Origin: Chitinophaga sp. H8
GTDB lineage: Bacteria; Bacteroidota; Bacteroidia; Chitinophagales; Chitinophagaceae
DNA length: 64,000 nt
Reading direction: 5' to 3'
Assembly: GCF_040567655.1 (NCBI RefSeq)
Contig: NZ_JBEXAC010000001.1
Span: 1,984,001 to 2,048,000, forward strand
This document shows positions 28,169 through 38,132 of the stretch, one piece after another. Made by a program: the position numbers and the translations under genes. A model generated the notes under the pieces. That model saw nothing but the letters and a program-made list of their open reading frames with translations. It searched no databases and was not told the DNA's origin. The first letter of the stretch is position 1, and each line of letters begins with the position of its first letter.

Positions 28169-31100
28169 TTAGAAATTCACTTGTACACCAAATGTAAATG
28201 TGCGGGAAGGCGGATAAGTCCCCATGTCTATTCCTACTGCCAAATCTCCATAGTTTGCCAGATTATCATTTGTGTACAGCTCGGGATCCATACCAGTGTA
28301 TTTTGTAATAGTGAAGAGGTTTTGTGCGCTGGCATAAAAGCGGGTACTGCTGATACCCGCATGCTTAAGCAATGATATGGGTAATGTATAACCAAGGACC
28401 ACATTCTTTAGCCGGAGATAGGAACCACTTTCTATATAGCGGTCTGAGTTGCGCCGGTTATTATTGGGATCCTGAAAGGTAACACGTGGTGTACTGTTAC
28501 TGGTACCTTCCCCATGCCAGCGGGTATTGTAAAAATCTTCTTTTGAATTAAAGCCCCGGGCATCAAAACTGTTGATGATATTATTTACTTCATTATATAT
28601 CTCATTACCATATACACCATTGAAAAATAAAGTAAGGTCAAAGTTTTTGTAATTAACACCGGCACTGAGGCTATAGAGCATCTTGGGATTGGGATTACCA
28701 ATAATGGTACGGTCTGCATCATCAATCTTTCCGTCATTGTTCACATCCACAAAACGGATGTCACCGGGTTTGGCATTGGCTTGGTATAACTCCCCGTCCT
28801 TGTTTTTATAGTCCTGTATTTCGTTTTCATTCTGGAATAAACCATTGGTCTTATAACCGTATAGTGCACTGATGGTTTCCCCTTCGCGTAATAGTGTTTT
28901 ACCTGATCCGGAAGAGAAGAGCTGTTCTTTTGACTTGTACAGGGAGATTACCTTGTTGTGCAACTGGGTAATGTTGGCGGTGATATCCCAGGATAGGTCT
29001 TTACCGGAAGCCTGTTTGTAGTTCAGCGTAATATCCCATCCTTTGTTCGATAATTTGGCACCGTTTACATAAGGAGGTGCTGCATCGCCATTAGTATACG
29101 ATACGGGTAGCTGTATCAATACATCGTATGATTTTTTATTGAAGTAGTCCACTGAGATATTGAACATGCCTTTCCTCAGACTGGCATCAAAACCTATATT
29201 GGATTGTTCGGTAGTTTCCCATTTTACATCCGGATTACCTTTTGTGATAGGCTCCAGTACACTATTGGCAGTAGAATACAAGGTAGCAAAAGGATATAGC
29301 CCTATTTCCTGGTTACCTAAGCGCCCCCAACTGCCGCGAATCTTGAAGTCGTCCAGCCAGGTAACATGCTCCATAAAGGTTTCTCTGGCCAGGTTCCATC
29401 CCAGTGAAAAAGAAGGGAAATACCCGGTACGGTTTTCAGCACTAAAGCGGGAAGATGCATCCGCACGGAAGTTTACACTGGCAAGGTACTTATTTTTGTA
29501 GGAGTAAGTTGCTCTGCCGAAGTAAGACATAAGTGCTGATTCTTCCAGATTACCATCGCCGAATTGTAATCCGGAGCCATAGGTAAGATACCTTAAACTG
29601 GGATTCATGTCCGCACGGTTATCATACCCATTCCGGGAGGCCGAGAGATAATCGACTTTAGCCGTAATGAATTCAGTACCGGCTGTAACGGTTACATCAT
29701 GTGTATTATTCCAGTTGTGAGCATAGCTGAGCACATTGGTCCAGTTCATGGTGCTATACCGGTTCCGGTATTTATCCACGGATTTATCTTTACTGGTGAG
29801 TGTGGTGCGGTCACCTGGAATCTGCCCGTTGTATTGTTGCTGTTCCAGTGTATAAAAATCCAGCCCGAAGTCGGATCTTAGTTTAAAATCTTTAAGGAAT
29901 CTTGCTTCGGCGTATATATTCCCCAATAGGCGATACTTACTGTTGGTACGGTTACGGTAATCGGCGATGGCTAGTGGATTTTTACCATCACCATATAACA
30001 GCGGGCTTTTATATAGCCCGGCAGGAGGTAAATCTGTATATAGTTTTGTTTGAGGGTCATATACAGGAATAGCATTAGGTCGGATCAAAGCATAGCGGAC
30101 CACACCAGGAAGACTCCCTGGCCGGCCACCGTCGCCGGAGGCACCAATGGCCTGTGTCTGATCATATGTTATATTGAGATTCTCCCCTATGCGTAACCAG
30201 CTTTTTACATCACTGCTGATATTAGAACGTACCCCATATCGCTTAAACCCGGAGTTAGGAATAGTACCTTGTTGATTTACAAGGTTGCCAGCTACATAGT
30301 AGCTTGTTTTATCACTACCGCCAGAGAAGCTGAGATTATAACGTTGGGTGCCGGCTTGTCTGAACAGCTCATCCAGCCAGTAGGTATTAGGTAGTTTGGA
30401 GGGATCATCTTCATTGCGGGTGGCAGATCCATCATTTTTAAATGCTTCGTTGGCCAATTCTATGAACTGGGCAGTACTCATCATTTTGGGCAAGCCGGTA
30501 GCATTGGCAATGCCATAGGATACGTCCAGGGCAATCTCACTCTTTCCGGGTTTCCCGGTTTTTGTGGTGACTAATATTACACCATTGGCCGCACGGGCTC
30601 CATAAATGGCAGATACAGCAGCATCTTTTAAAACGGTAATGGAAGCTATATCATTGGGTGAAATACTGGTTAGTCCCCCAGACATGGGTACACCGTCAAT
30701 AATATATAAAGGATTGCTATTACCGAATGTCCCGATGCCCCGAATACGTACTACGGCTTCTGTGCCGGGAGCACCGGTAGGCGTTGTTACATTTACCCCC
30801 GCTGCCTGTCCCTGCAGGGCGGTGCTGAGGTCTACAGCCTGTGTTTTGGCCAATTGGGCACCATCTACGGTGGCAATGGCGCCTGTTACCTGGTTCCTGC
30901 GTTGCGTGCCATAGCCTACCACCACCACATCTTTAAGGTTCACTTCGTCACGCTTTAATACAACATTCAGGGGGCCGCTGCCGGTATAGGGAACGGACTG
31001 GAGGAGGTATCCGATAAAAGTAAAGTCAATGGTGGCATCAGCGGCTGGAAGGGTTAGCGAATAATTACCCTCCGTATTGGAGATGGTACCATTATTAGTG

Positions 31101-31240
31101 CCATGCTGTACTACGGTTACGCCGGGGAGTGCAGTACCCTGGTCGTCAGTTACTTTGCCTGTGACCTTTACCTGCGCATAACTGATATGACAGCATAATA
31201 ACATCATGGCAAAACCAATAAGATGGATGTAGCGTTTCAT
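28169..31240 (-). CDS. SusC/RagA family TonB-linked outer membrane protein
   Basis: This 1023-residue TonB-dependent transporter imports oligosaccharides through the outer membrane. After a signal peptide ending near SYAQ comes the carboxypeptidase-regulatory-like domain (VTGKVTDDQGTALPGVTVV, about residues 23-105), the SusC signature DVVVVGYGTQRRNQVTGA, the plug (LYIIDGVPMSGG, ITVLKDAAVSAIYGARAANG) and the 22-strand barrel with TonB-dependent motifs to the final aromatic (FGVQVNF). It pairs with the SusD gene immediately downstream and is regulated by the HTCS upstream. The start at 31240 (MKRYIHLIG) is chosen for its signal peptide; an in-frame upstream ATG lacks one. Confidence 0.96.
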   Translation of the reverse strand: MKRYIHLIGFAMMLLCCHISYAQVKVTGKVTDDQGTALPGVTVVQHGTNNGTISNTEGNYSLTLPAADATIDFTFIGYLLQSVPYTGSGPLNVVLKRDEVNLKDVVVVGYGTQRRNQVTGAIATVDGAQLAKTQAVDLSTALQGQAAGVNVTTPTGAPGTEAVVRIRGIGTFGNSNPLYIIDGVPMSGGLTSISPNDIASITVLKDAAVSAIYGARAANGVILVTTKTGKPGKSEIALDVSYGIANATGLPKMMSTAQFIELANEAFKNDGSATRNEDDPSKLPNTYWLDELFRQAGTQRYNLSFSGGSDKTSYYVAGNLVNQQGTIPNSGFKRYGVRSNISSDVKSWLRIGENLNITYDQTQAIGASGDGGRPGSLPGVVRYALIRPNAIPVYDPQTKLYTDLPPAGLYKSPLLYGDGKNPLAIADYRNRTNSKYRLLGNIYAEARFLKDFKLRSDFGLDFYTLEQQQYNGQIPGDRTTLTSKDKSVDKYRNRYSTMNWTNVLSYAHNWNNTHDVTVTAGTEFITAKVDYLSASRNGYDNRADMNPSLRYLTYGSGLQFGDGNLEESALMSYFGRATYSYKNKYLASVNFRADASSRFSAENRTGYFPSFSLGWNLARETFMEHVTWLDDFKIRGSWGRLGNQEIGLYPFATLYSTANSVLEPITKGNPDVKWETTEQSNIGFDASLRKGMFNISVDYFNKKSYDVLIQLPVSYTNGDAAPPYVNGAKLSNKGWDITLNYKQASGKDLSWDITANITQLHNKVISLYKSKEQLFSSGSGKTLLREGETISALYGYKTNGLFQNENEIQDYKNKDGELYQANAKPGDIRFVDVNNDGKIDDADRTIIGNPNPKMLYSLSAGVNYKNFDLTLFFNGVYGNEIYNEVNNIINSFDARGFNSKEDFYNTRWHGEGTSNSTPRVTFQDPNNNRRNSDRYIESGSYLRLKNVVLGYTLPISLLKHAGISSTRFYASAQNLFTITKYTGMDPELYTNDNLANYGDLAVGIDMGTYPPSRTFTFGVQVNF

Positions 31241-31466
31241 GTGGAATAATTTGAGATTTAAAAGGCTCATTGATCATCAAAAACGTTTGTACCTATCCGG
31301 AAATGTGTTTTTAGCATCCCGGAAGGGTGGAATTTATGTTTTGCTTAAAGTGGAATGATCTTGGTTGCTGTGATCCTAAAAGTAAGCCTATGGCCAAAGT
31401 AACAGGTACACTATTCTTGCATTTTAGTGTACAGGAGTACCAAATGGATGGAACTTGATAAAAATA

Positions 31467-34400
31467 TCAGTGATTGATTGGTGACTGTTGTGCCCGGTAT
31501 TCTGTTGGGGAACACTGATACATTTTTTTAAACTCCCTGAAAAAGTAAGATTGGTTATTAAAGCCGGTACGGTAAAAAATCTCTGCTACGTTCAGCTTGC
31601 TTTTGGCCAATAATTGGGCAGCATGTTGCAGCCGGATCCGGCGTATAAATTCTCCAGGTGTCATATCAGCAATCGTTTTGAGCTTTCTGTAAAGCTGCAT
31701 TTTGCTCATAGACAGTTCTTTTTCCAGCATTGCCGCTGAAAGGTCTTCATTATCAAGGTTTAATTCTATGACTTTTACCAGCTCCTGCAGGAATTGTTTG
31801 TCTGTATCCAGTATTTCCTCACTATTGATGGCTGCAGGTTCATTATCTCTGGCAAACAGTTGATGAAGACGCTGCCGGTATTCGAGCAGTTTACGGATTC
31901 TAACCAATAAATGGGCAGTATGAAAAGGTTTTGGGATGTAAGCATCTGCGCCGGATTCATACCCGGCGGTTTGTTGTTCCATAGCTCCTCTTGCTGATAA
32001 GAGAATAACCGGTATATGGCAGGTAGCCGGGGCATTCTTTACCTTTTCACAAAAGGTAAGGCCATCTGTGCCGGGCATCATAATATCGCTGATAATGAGA
32101 GCAGGGAGCGTTTGTTGAAGCAGTCCCAATGCTTCAGTTGCATTTTCTGCTTCATATATAATATAATGTTCCTGCAAAATGTCTTTCAACAGATAACGAA
32201 TGGCATGATCGTCCTCCACGATCAGGATACTTTCTTTGTTATTTTCCTCCCATTCCCTGAGTAAGGCTTGTTTATTATTTTCGCGGGTGGCGGTTGGTTC
32301 ATATTTTTCATGATTAGCCGTCATGGAATGAAAAAGATAAGATGGTGTGGCATCGGTGGTGGTATCTTCCCGTAATATCCAGGCATTAGCAGTATGTATA
32401 TGCGACAGTGGAAGTAGCACTATAAATGTTACCCAGTTCTGATCACTTTGCACACTTATTTGTCCCTGCAACAGCGTAACCAGCTGCCTGGTAAATGCAA
32501 GACCTATACCAGCGCTAAACTTTTCTTGTTCGTTTGTACCGGATGCAAAAAACTTATCAAACAGTTTATCCAGCTGATCAGTGGGTATATGGCAGCCGGA
32601 GTTGGCTACGGCAATTTTTAACTGACCGGCTTCGGAGCTTACCATCAGGTGGATTTCCTGATTTTTTGGGGAATGTTTAAAGGCGTTAGACAGGAGGTTG
32701 AACATAATCTTCTCCAGTTTGTCCTTATCCGTCCAGCCTACTATATCCGGTGCTATGTCGCGGGTATATTGGAGTTTACGTTGTTCTCCTATTGGGGTAA
32801 ATAGCGCCGAAAGATTAGTCAGCAGGGCAGAGATATGCAGATGGCTATAATGGTTCTGAAGAAACCCTGCTTCTGCTTTCCGGAATTCCAGGAGTTGTTG
32901 CACCAGGTAGGTAAGTCTGGAGGCTTGTTGTCTTACCAGTGATAAAAAATATTGCTGCTGTTGTAATGGTGGAGAGGCATGCCCATTAGTGCCAAAACGT
33001 TCTACCGCTCCTACAATCAGGGTAAGTGGTGTTTGGAGTTCATGCGCAATATTGGTGAAGAAGCCCAATTGTTCCTGGTGCACTTCCTCTTCTTTCTTGC
33101 GTAGAAGATGTTCCATTGCCAACTGATGTTTCATTTCCAGCTTATTTTTCCGGTATCGGTGAAAAGCATATCCTGCACCTGTAATAATTATAAAGTACAA
33201 CAAAAAGGCAAGCCAGGTAAGCCAGAAGTACTGCCGGATTGTAATCTGGAATACAGTGGTTTCCGGCGTCCAAGCTCCTTCTCCATTGGACCATTTTACT
33301 TTCAGCAGGTAATTACCCGGAGGAATGTTGCTATAGGAAATTTTACCAACTACACCTGAATAATGCCAGGTTTTATCATATCCTTCCAGGTAGTAAGTAT
33401 ATTCACATTTTTCTGCCTGAAGGAAGCTGACTGCTTTCAATTTCAATTCAAAAAAATCATCTCTGCGGCTAAGCGTATACACCTGGCGGTTAGTTGAGCC
33501 AGGCTTAAGGATTTGAAGCACCTCCTCTTCTGTTCCTTTTCCCGCCAGTTGTAATCCGGATATCAATAGGTTTGGATGCCAGTTGCGTTCCCGTATATTG
33601 CCCGGTTGAAAAAAATTGAATCCATAGGTGCCTCCAAAGAAGAGATAACCGGCAGGATCAGTCCATACGGCTCCATCACTGAATTCATTACCCTGTAAAC
33701 CATCTGCTTCCTGGAAATGGGAGATATCGCCGGTACCGGGATTAATACGGGCTAATCCTTTGTTGGTACTTACCCAGATAAAACCGTTATTATCCGCAGT
33801 GACTGTATGGATAGTATTATTCGGCAATCCGTTGCTGGTATTGAATTTCTGGAAATGAGGCTGTGCCTCATGTGCTGCTGCAGCAGGAATCCAGTTAAGT
33901 CCGTAGCTGGTTCCGATCCATATACGCTGTTGCTGGTCTTTGTAAATAGCCAGTACATCGTTATGGGATAAGCTACCTTCATAAGAAAAGGCTTTGAACG
34001 CGCGAAATTGCCGGGTGTTTTTATTATAAAGATTAAGGCCGCCATAGCGGCAACCAATCCACAGCTCATTGTTTTCTCCCGGAGCAAGTGCATAGATAAT
34101 ATCATTGGCTGGACCGGTATTGGTACCATTAAATGTAAATTGTTCAAATGAGGCCAGGGATAATTGTCCTTTTTTATCCCGTTGCAACTGCAAATGAATT
34201 AATCCATAACCACTGGTGCCCAGCCATAGGGAACTATCTTTATCTTGTAGAATAGCATATACAGATCCAAAAGTGGGGCATTCAATAGTACCTCCGATAT
34301 GCTCCCACTTGATGAACTTTTGCGCAGTACCATCAAAAACGCCTAATCCCCGCCCATCAGTACCAATATAGATCAGATTGTCCATCCCTTTATACAATGC

Positions 34401-35588
34401 AAAAACAGCATTGTTTTCCAGCTGTACCGGTGCCGTAAAGAGCTGTTTGCCGGTAGCCTTATGGGCATTTTTCCAGAAGTCGCGTACACAGATAATACCA
34501 CTGCCTTTTGTGCCTACCCATAAGTTATCGTTCTCTGCACAAAAAGCACGCACAGGTTTATTATAAGGTAGGCCATCAGTATACCGGGTGATAGCACCAA
34601 AATACTGAGGCCTTGGATATATTTTAATGATGCCGTTGCCATCCGTACCACACCACAGTACATTTTCCGTACCACAGGCCCAGGTAGTGATCCGCATGTC
34701 CTGCAACGGTTGCGTCTCTTGTTGCAGAAAGGTGGCCGGCCGAAACTGCTGATCATATACTGCTGCCCCCTGGGTAGTCCAGGCCAGGAAATAATGTTCC
34801 TGATAATAGGTAATAGCCTTTAGCGGATGTAGCAGTTGCGCTACCGTTTTAACCTGCAGGGTTTGTGGATTTATTGCTATTAATTGTTTGTCGGGAGTAG
34901 TGTAAAAAAGTTGTTGATGAGTATAAAAGAAATTATTTACTTCCCCTTGCATATGTTGGAGAGGATGGAACTGCTGCTGCTGCCAACTAAATACCTGTAG
35001 TTGATTATTACTGGTAAGCACCCACAACCTGTTGGCATCATCAAAAGCAGCTTTTACAATTTTATCAGTTATAGGTAAGGTGCATTTTACAAATGAATCT
35101 GTTGCGGCATTATACCAGGTGAGGCCATCTTTCTTGTTCAGGCAGTAGACCTGCCCGGTACTATCAGTAAGCAGTGCATATTCCTGTTCACTGATTTTAC
35201 TGCTTTGTGGGCGTGCATAGAAATAATTTGCAAACCTGCCGGTATGCTTATCATATCTGGATACTCCTTCCACAGTGCTCATCCAGATGTCGCCTCTTTT
35301 ATTTTCGGTGATTTGCAAAACCACATTATTGCCTATGCTTTTCGACGGATTTTCCTTACTATAATTAAATACATGAAAGGCTGAGCCATCGAACATATTG
35401 AGCCCATCCCATGTGGCCACCCATAAGATATTATCGGAGTCACAAAATAAGTGGTTGATAGCGCTGTTGGACAAGCCATTTCTGTTATCCAGCTGCTGGA
35501 AAAAGTAAGGATCGGCAATGTTGGCCAGACCTTTGAAAGGAACACTTAATACCAGTATACAGTAAAGGGTGCTTAATGCATGTCTCAT
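31467..35588 (-). CDS. Hybrid two-component system regulator (HTCS) of the PUL
   Basis: This 1373-residue membrane protein combines sensor and transcription factor. Order: signal peptide; two-bladed propeller sensor made of reg_prop repeats (about residues 25-710, many units like LWVATWDGLNMF and IWMSTVEGVSRY); Y_Y_Y domain (about 720-775, YTYYLEGYDKTWHY); one TM helix (about 790-812); HisKA (phospho-acceptor His near 848 in FFTNIAHELQTPL); HATPase (N-box NLLSNAFKH, GIGLAFT); receiver (Asp in ISDIMMPGTDGL near 1166); and a C-terminal AraC-type HTH (NQSYFFREFKKMYQCSPTEY). HTCS proteins bind a released oligosaccharide in the periplasm and activate the adjacent susCD. All catalytic motifs are intact. 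The start 35588 (MRHALSTLYC) gives the signal peptide. Confidence 0.95.
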   Translation of the reverse strand: MRHALSTLYCILVLSVPFKGLANIADPYFFQQLDNRNGLSNSAINHLFCDSDNILWVATWDGLNMFDGSAFHVFNYSKENPSKSIGNNVVLQITENKRGDIWMSTVEGVSRYDKHTGRFANYFYARPQSSKISEQEYALLTDSTGQVYCLNKKDGLTWYNAATDSFVKCTLPITDKIVKAAFDDANRLWVLTSNNQLQVFSWQQQQFHPLQHMQGEVNNFFYTHQQLFYTTPDKQLIAINPQTLQVKTVAQLLHPLKAITYYQEHYFLAWTTQGAAVYDQQFRPATFLQQETQPLQDMRITTWACGTENVLWCGTDGNGIIKIYPRPQYFGAITRYTDGLPYNKPVRAFCAENDNLWVGTKGSGIICVRDFWKNAHKATGKQLFTAPVQLENNAVFALYKGMDNLIYIGTDGRGLGVFDGTAQKFIKWEHIGGTIECPTFGSVYAILQDKDSSLWLGTSGYGLIHLQLQRDKKGQLSLASFEQFTFNGTNTGPANDIIYALAPGENNELWIGCRYGGLNLYNKNTRQFRAFKAFSYEGSLSHNDVLAIYKDQQQRIWIGTSYGLNWIPAAAAHEAQPHFQKFNTSNGLPNNTIHTVTADNNGFIWVSTNKGLARINPGTGDISHFQEADGLQGNEFSDGAVWTDPAGYLFFGGTYGFNFFQPGNIRERNWHPNLLISGLQLAGKGTEEEVLQILKPGSTNRQVYTLSRRDDFFELKLKAVSFLQAEKCEYTYYLEGYDKTWHYSGVVGKISYSNIPPGNYLLKVKWSNGEGAWTPETTVFQITIRQYFWLTWLAFLLYFIIITGAGYAFHRYRKNKLEMKHQLAMEHLLRKKEEEVHQEQLGFFTNIAHELQTPLTLIVGAVERFGTNGHASPPLQQQQYFLSLVRQQASRLTYLVQQLLEFRKAEAGFLQNHYSHLHISALLTNLSALFTPIGEQRKLQYTRDIAPDIVGWTDKDKLEKIMFNLLSNAFKHSPKNQEIHLMVSSEAGQLKIAVANSGCHIPTDQLDKLFDKFFASGTNEQEKFSAGIGLAFTRQLVTLLQGQISVQSDQNWVTFIVLLPLSHIHTANAWILREDTTTDATPSYLFHSMTANHEKYEPTATRENNKQALLREWEENNKESILIVEDDHAIRYLLKDILQEHYIIYEAENATEALGLLQQTLPALIISDIMMPGTDGLTFCEKVKNAPATCHIPVILLSARGAMEQQTAGYESGADAYIPKPFHTAHLLVRIRKLLEYRQRLHQLFARDNEPAAINSEEILDTDKQFLQELVKVIELNLDNEDLSAAMLEKELSMSKMQLYRKLKTIADMTPGEFIRRIRLQHAAQLLAKSKLNVAEIFYRTGFNNQSYFFREFKKMYQCSPTEYRAQQSPINH

Positions 35589-35665
35589 ACGTGGCTGGTT
35601 AAGGAAGATAAGTATAGTAAGATACTCAATTTTGGCCGAATGAAGGTGGATAACGGGACATAAAA

Positions 35666-35693
35666 AAAGGGATGACCAGATAGCCATCCCTTT
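35666..35693 (-). terminator. Rho-independent terminator after the oxidoreductase
   Basis: On the minus strand AAAGGGATG and CATCCCTTT form a 9-bp stem (35666-35674 with 35685-35693, 10-nt loop) followed by TTTTTTTATG. It follows the stop at 35714 and precedes the HTCS gene. Confidence 0.82.
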
Positions 35694-35713
35694 GTATATT
35701 GAAAAGATTAATC

Positions 35714-36661
35714 TTACAGTACAATCACAGTTTTACCTTTTCCTTTTCCCGTTCTGCTGGCAGCGATTGCTGCAGGGACTTCGATCAGGGAGATTTTGTT
35801 TTCTACAGGAATACGTAGCTTACCTGTATTAATGATGGTCGTCAGTTTATCCAGGGATGCAGTGCTACCCTTTGTTTCAAAATTGCCTCCCCTGATATTT
35901 TTTTGGGTTAATTGCTGGCTATTAGCGTTAAATAGTGTGGTGAGTGCAGCTCCCCCTGATTTTACCAGTCCGGTCATCGCATTGAAAGCGGCAGCATCAC
36001 TTACCAGGTCTATCAGCCCATTTACACCATGGGGGTATAAGGTGCTGATCTGAGCAGCAATAGCAGCTTCTTTATAGTTAATTGTTTCTGTGGCCCCCAG
36101 TTTTAACATCCGGTAGGCGGCAGCTTCATCAGATACGGTAGCGATAACATGAATCCCCTGCTGTTTAGCCAGCTGAGAGGTAAAAGAGCCTACTCCGCCG
36201 GTAGCGCCAATGATCAGCAGGGTTTGTCCGGCTTTTAATTCCAGTGTTTCCAGCAGTTGTAGAGCAGTCATTCCTGCAGTAGGTACTGCGGCAGCTTCTA
36301 CCAATGAGATTTTCTCCGGGGCAAGAGCAATAGCCGCTTTTTCCGGCACAATGGCATACTCTGCAAAGGCGCCTTCACCTACGGGAGCATGTAAAAACTG
36401 ACCATAAATATGATCCCCTGCCTTGAAACGGGTTACCCCTCCTCCTACAGCTTCCACTACACCTGCACCATCTACTCCCATGATCAGGGGAAACTGGTGG
36501 GGCATCTTTCCATCCAGAATGCCATCTATCAACTTCCAGTCAAAAGGGTTTATACCCGCAGCGGCTACACGTATTAACAGCATGCCATCTCTTGGAACAG
36601 GCTTGGGTAATTCCATTACCTCAGGTAAAGCGCCAAATTTTGATACAGCTACCGCTTTCAT
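35714..36661 (-). CDS. NADP-dependent oxidoreductase, quinone oxidoreductase-like MDR family
   Basis: This 315-residue enzyme is a medium-chain dehydrogenase/reductase without the structural zinc cysteines. The N-terminal GroES-like fold shows PKPVPRDGMLLIRVAAAGINPFDWKLIDG, and the Rossmann part has GATGGVGSFTSQLAKQQG, the NADPH-binding loop of the quinone reductase group. It probably reduces a quinone or reactive enone in the cytoplasm; the substrate is unknown. It is preceded by a fluoride antiporter gene on the same strand (55-base gap) and followed by its own terminator; co-transcription with the antiporter is possible but not shown. Confidence 0.9.
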   Translation of the reverse strand: MKAVAVSKFGALPEVMELPKPVPRDGMLLIRVAAAGINPFDWKLIDGILDGKMPHQFPLIMGVDGAGVVEAVGGGVTRFKAGDHIYGQFLHAPVGEGAFAEYAIVPEKAAIALAPEKISLVEAAAVPTAGMTALQLLETLELKAGQTLLIIGATGGVGSFTSQLAKQQGIHVIATVSDEAAAYRMLKLGATETINYKEAAIAAQISTLYPHGVNGLIDLVSDAAAFNAMTGLVKSGGAALTTLFNANSQQLTQKNIRGGNFETKGSTASLDKLTTIINTGKLRIPVENKISLIEVPAAIAASRTGKGKGKTVIVL

Positions 36662-36716
36662 ATTATCAGAAGTTTAAGATAAGAGTTAAAGCATAAAGGT
36701 ACGGGTTATTAGCTTG

Positions 36717-38003
36717 TCAGAACATTTTGGATACGCCCAGGCGTTGAGCGCGGTAAATACCAGAATGTCCACTGAAATAATAGGCGGTAAAGCAGGCTAC
36801 AGCAAAGTAAAGCACATGTTCCGTCCCAAACAACTCTACTCCCATCAGGGTACAGGCAATGGGGGTATTGGTGGCACCGGCAAAAACGGCAATGAATCCA
36901 AGACCGGCAAACAGGTCTACCGGTGCGCCAGATAAAATGGCCAGTGTATGTCCTAAAGTAGCCCCCATGAAAAACAAGGGAGTTACCTCCCCTCCTTTGA
37001 ATCCCATTCCCAGGGTAATAATAGTGAGCAGCAATTTCCAGAGCCAGCTCCAGTTAGTAACGGTGCTGTTGGAACGAAAAGCATTTACAATACTGATTCC
37101 ATCAGGATCTTTGCTGGTAACTCCTAATCCGGCATAGTCCATCGTGCCCAACAAATAACATCCTGCAATGATAAGCATCCCGCCCACTACAGGAATGAGC
37201 CAGGAAGGCCGGATGTATTGTTTGGAATAGTGCTGTACGGCATGCATGCCTTTGGAAAACAGGAAGCTGGTAAGCCCGAATGCGACGCCAGCTATGATTA
37301 CTTTGATCAGCAGTAAGAAATCTATATGAATAAAGGAGAAGGTTGCAGCAGCCTCCTGAGCCGTGAAGTTAATGGTGTAATGGGTATGGTGAATGCCCCA
37401 GGAAGAGCAGACAATGTCTGCAAAAACAGCCGCAATGAGGCAAGGAATGAGCGCATCATAACGGATAACTCCAATGGCAAGTACTTCCAATGCAAAGATA
37501 GCACCGGTCAATGGTGTGCCAAATACGGCGCCAAATCCAGCAGCAATACCGGTCATTAATAAAATACGTATGTCCTTATCCGAAAGCCGTAACCATTTTC
37601 CTACCATTTGGGCCATGCTACCTCCTATTTGTACCGCAGTACCTTCCCGGCCGGCAGCTCCGCCAAATAAATGTGTAATCACAGTGGTCAGTAATACCAG
37701 AGGGGCCATGCGGGCAGGTACCCCTCCCCCTGGCTGGTGTATTTCTTCCATAATAAGGTTGTTACCTTTTACGGTATCACCTCCCCAGGTCTTATACAGC
37801 CAGAAGATAAAGGCACCAGCTGCTGGTAAGAGAAAGATCAGCCATTCATGTGCCCAGCGAAATGAGGTAGCCTCTTCCAGCAGCCATAGAAATAAGGCTA
37901 CCAGCGATCCGGTTATTATCGCTACCGGTATAACCAGTAAAGTCCAGCGAAGTAAATGATAAGTAATAGCTAATTGCTCCGGCGTTTTTTTTAATCGTTG
38001 CAT
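36717..38003 (-). CDS. CLC-F type fluoride/proton antiporter
   Basis: This 428-residue polytopic inner-membrane protein is a CLC family exchanger of the fluoride-specific branch. In place of the canonical Cl-coordinating GSGIP it has GNNLI (residues 80-84), followed by GREGT (residues 118-122) holding the gating Glu at 120, and the later filter region [11 protein letters not shown] in place of GxFxP. These are signatures described for CLC-F proteins. It exports fluoride coupled to proton entry, protecting enolase and pyrophosphatases. The fluoride riboswitch directly upstream (38053-38113) supports the assignment independently. The start ATG at 38003 immediately follows the riboswitch-linked hairpin. 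Annotation pipelines may simply call it voltage-gated chloride channel. Confidence 0.9.
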   Translation of the reverse strand: MQRLKKTPEQLAITYHLLRWTLLVIPVAIITGSLVALFLWLLEEATSFRWAHEWLIFLLPAAGAFIFWLYKTWGGDTVKGNNLIMEEIHQPGGGVPARMAPLVLLTTVITHLFGGAAGREGTAVQIGGSMAQMVGKWLRLSDKDIRILLMTGIAAGFGAVFGTPLTGAIFALEVLAIGVIRYDALIPCLIAAVFADIVCSSWGIHHTHYTINFTAQEAAATFSFIHIDFLLLIKVIIAGVAFGLTSFLFSKGMHAVQHYSKQYIRPSWLIPVVGGMLIIAGCYLLGTMDYAGLGVTSKDPDGISIVNAFRSNSTVTNWSWLWKLLLTIITLGMGFKGGEVTPLFFMGATLGHTLAILSGAPVDLFAGLGFIAVFAGATNTPIACTLMGVELFGTEHVLYFAVACFTAYYFSGHSGIYRAQRLGVSKMF

Positions 38004-38006
38004 ATT

Positions 38007-38057
38007 CCTACAAATAACAATTTAAAATGGGTGTATGATCCATTTACTATTTGTAGG
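38007..38057 (-). promoter_or_regulatory. Hairpin linking the fluoride aptamer to the start codon
   Basis: On the transcript, CCTACAAATA (38048-38057) pairs perfectly over 10 bp with TATTTGTAGG (38007-38016), enclosing an inner 6-bp stem (38025-38030 with 38040-38045). The outer arm ends three bases before the ATG at 38003 and overlaps the last two bases of the aptamer pseudoknot strand (38056-38061). Ligand binding could therefore open the hairpin and expose the start. The mechanism is inference. Confidence 0.6.
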
Positions 38058-38113
38058 CGCCATTAGCTCCGGAATGTGCGGAACGGTTGGGTCAGGAAGA
38101 CACCATTTCCTGT
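38053..38113 (-). promoter_or_regulatory. Fluoride riboswitch (crcB motif) aptamer
   Basis: The minus strand shows every helix of the known fluoride aptamer. The first stem pairs CAGGAA (38107-38112) with UUCCUG (38093-38098) around the loop AUGGUGUC. Loop bases GGUGUC (38099-38104) pair with downstream GGCGCC (38056-38061) to make the pseudoknot, allowing G-U pairs. A second stem pairs GUUCCG (38079-38084) with CGGAGC (38066-38071), and GCUAAUGGCGCCUAC follows as in characterised examples. It precedes a CLC-F gene, a typical target of this riboswitch class. Confidence 0.85.
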
Positions 38114-38120
38114 ATGACAG

Positions 38121-38128
38121 CAAAAATA
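38121..38128 (-). promoter_or_regulatory. Candidate -7 promoter box of the fluoride antiporter
   Basis: The minus strand reads TATTTTTG, an exact TAnnTTTG match, and transcription from it would begin almost at the first base of the riboswitch. The upstream -33 TTG is not at ideal spacing. Confidence 0.4.
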
Positions 38129-38132
38129 ATAA

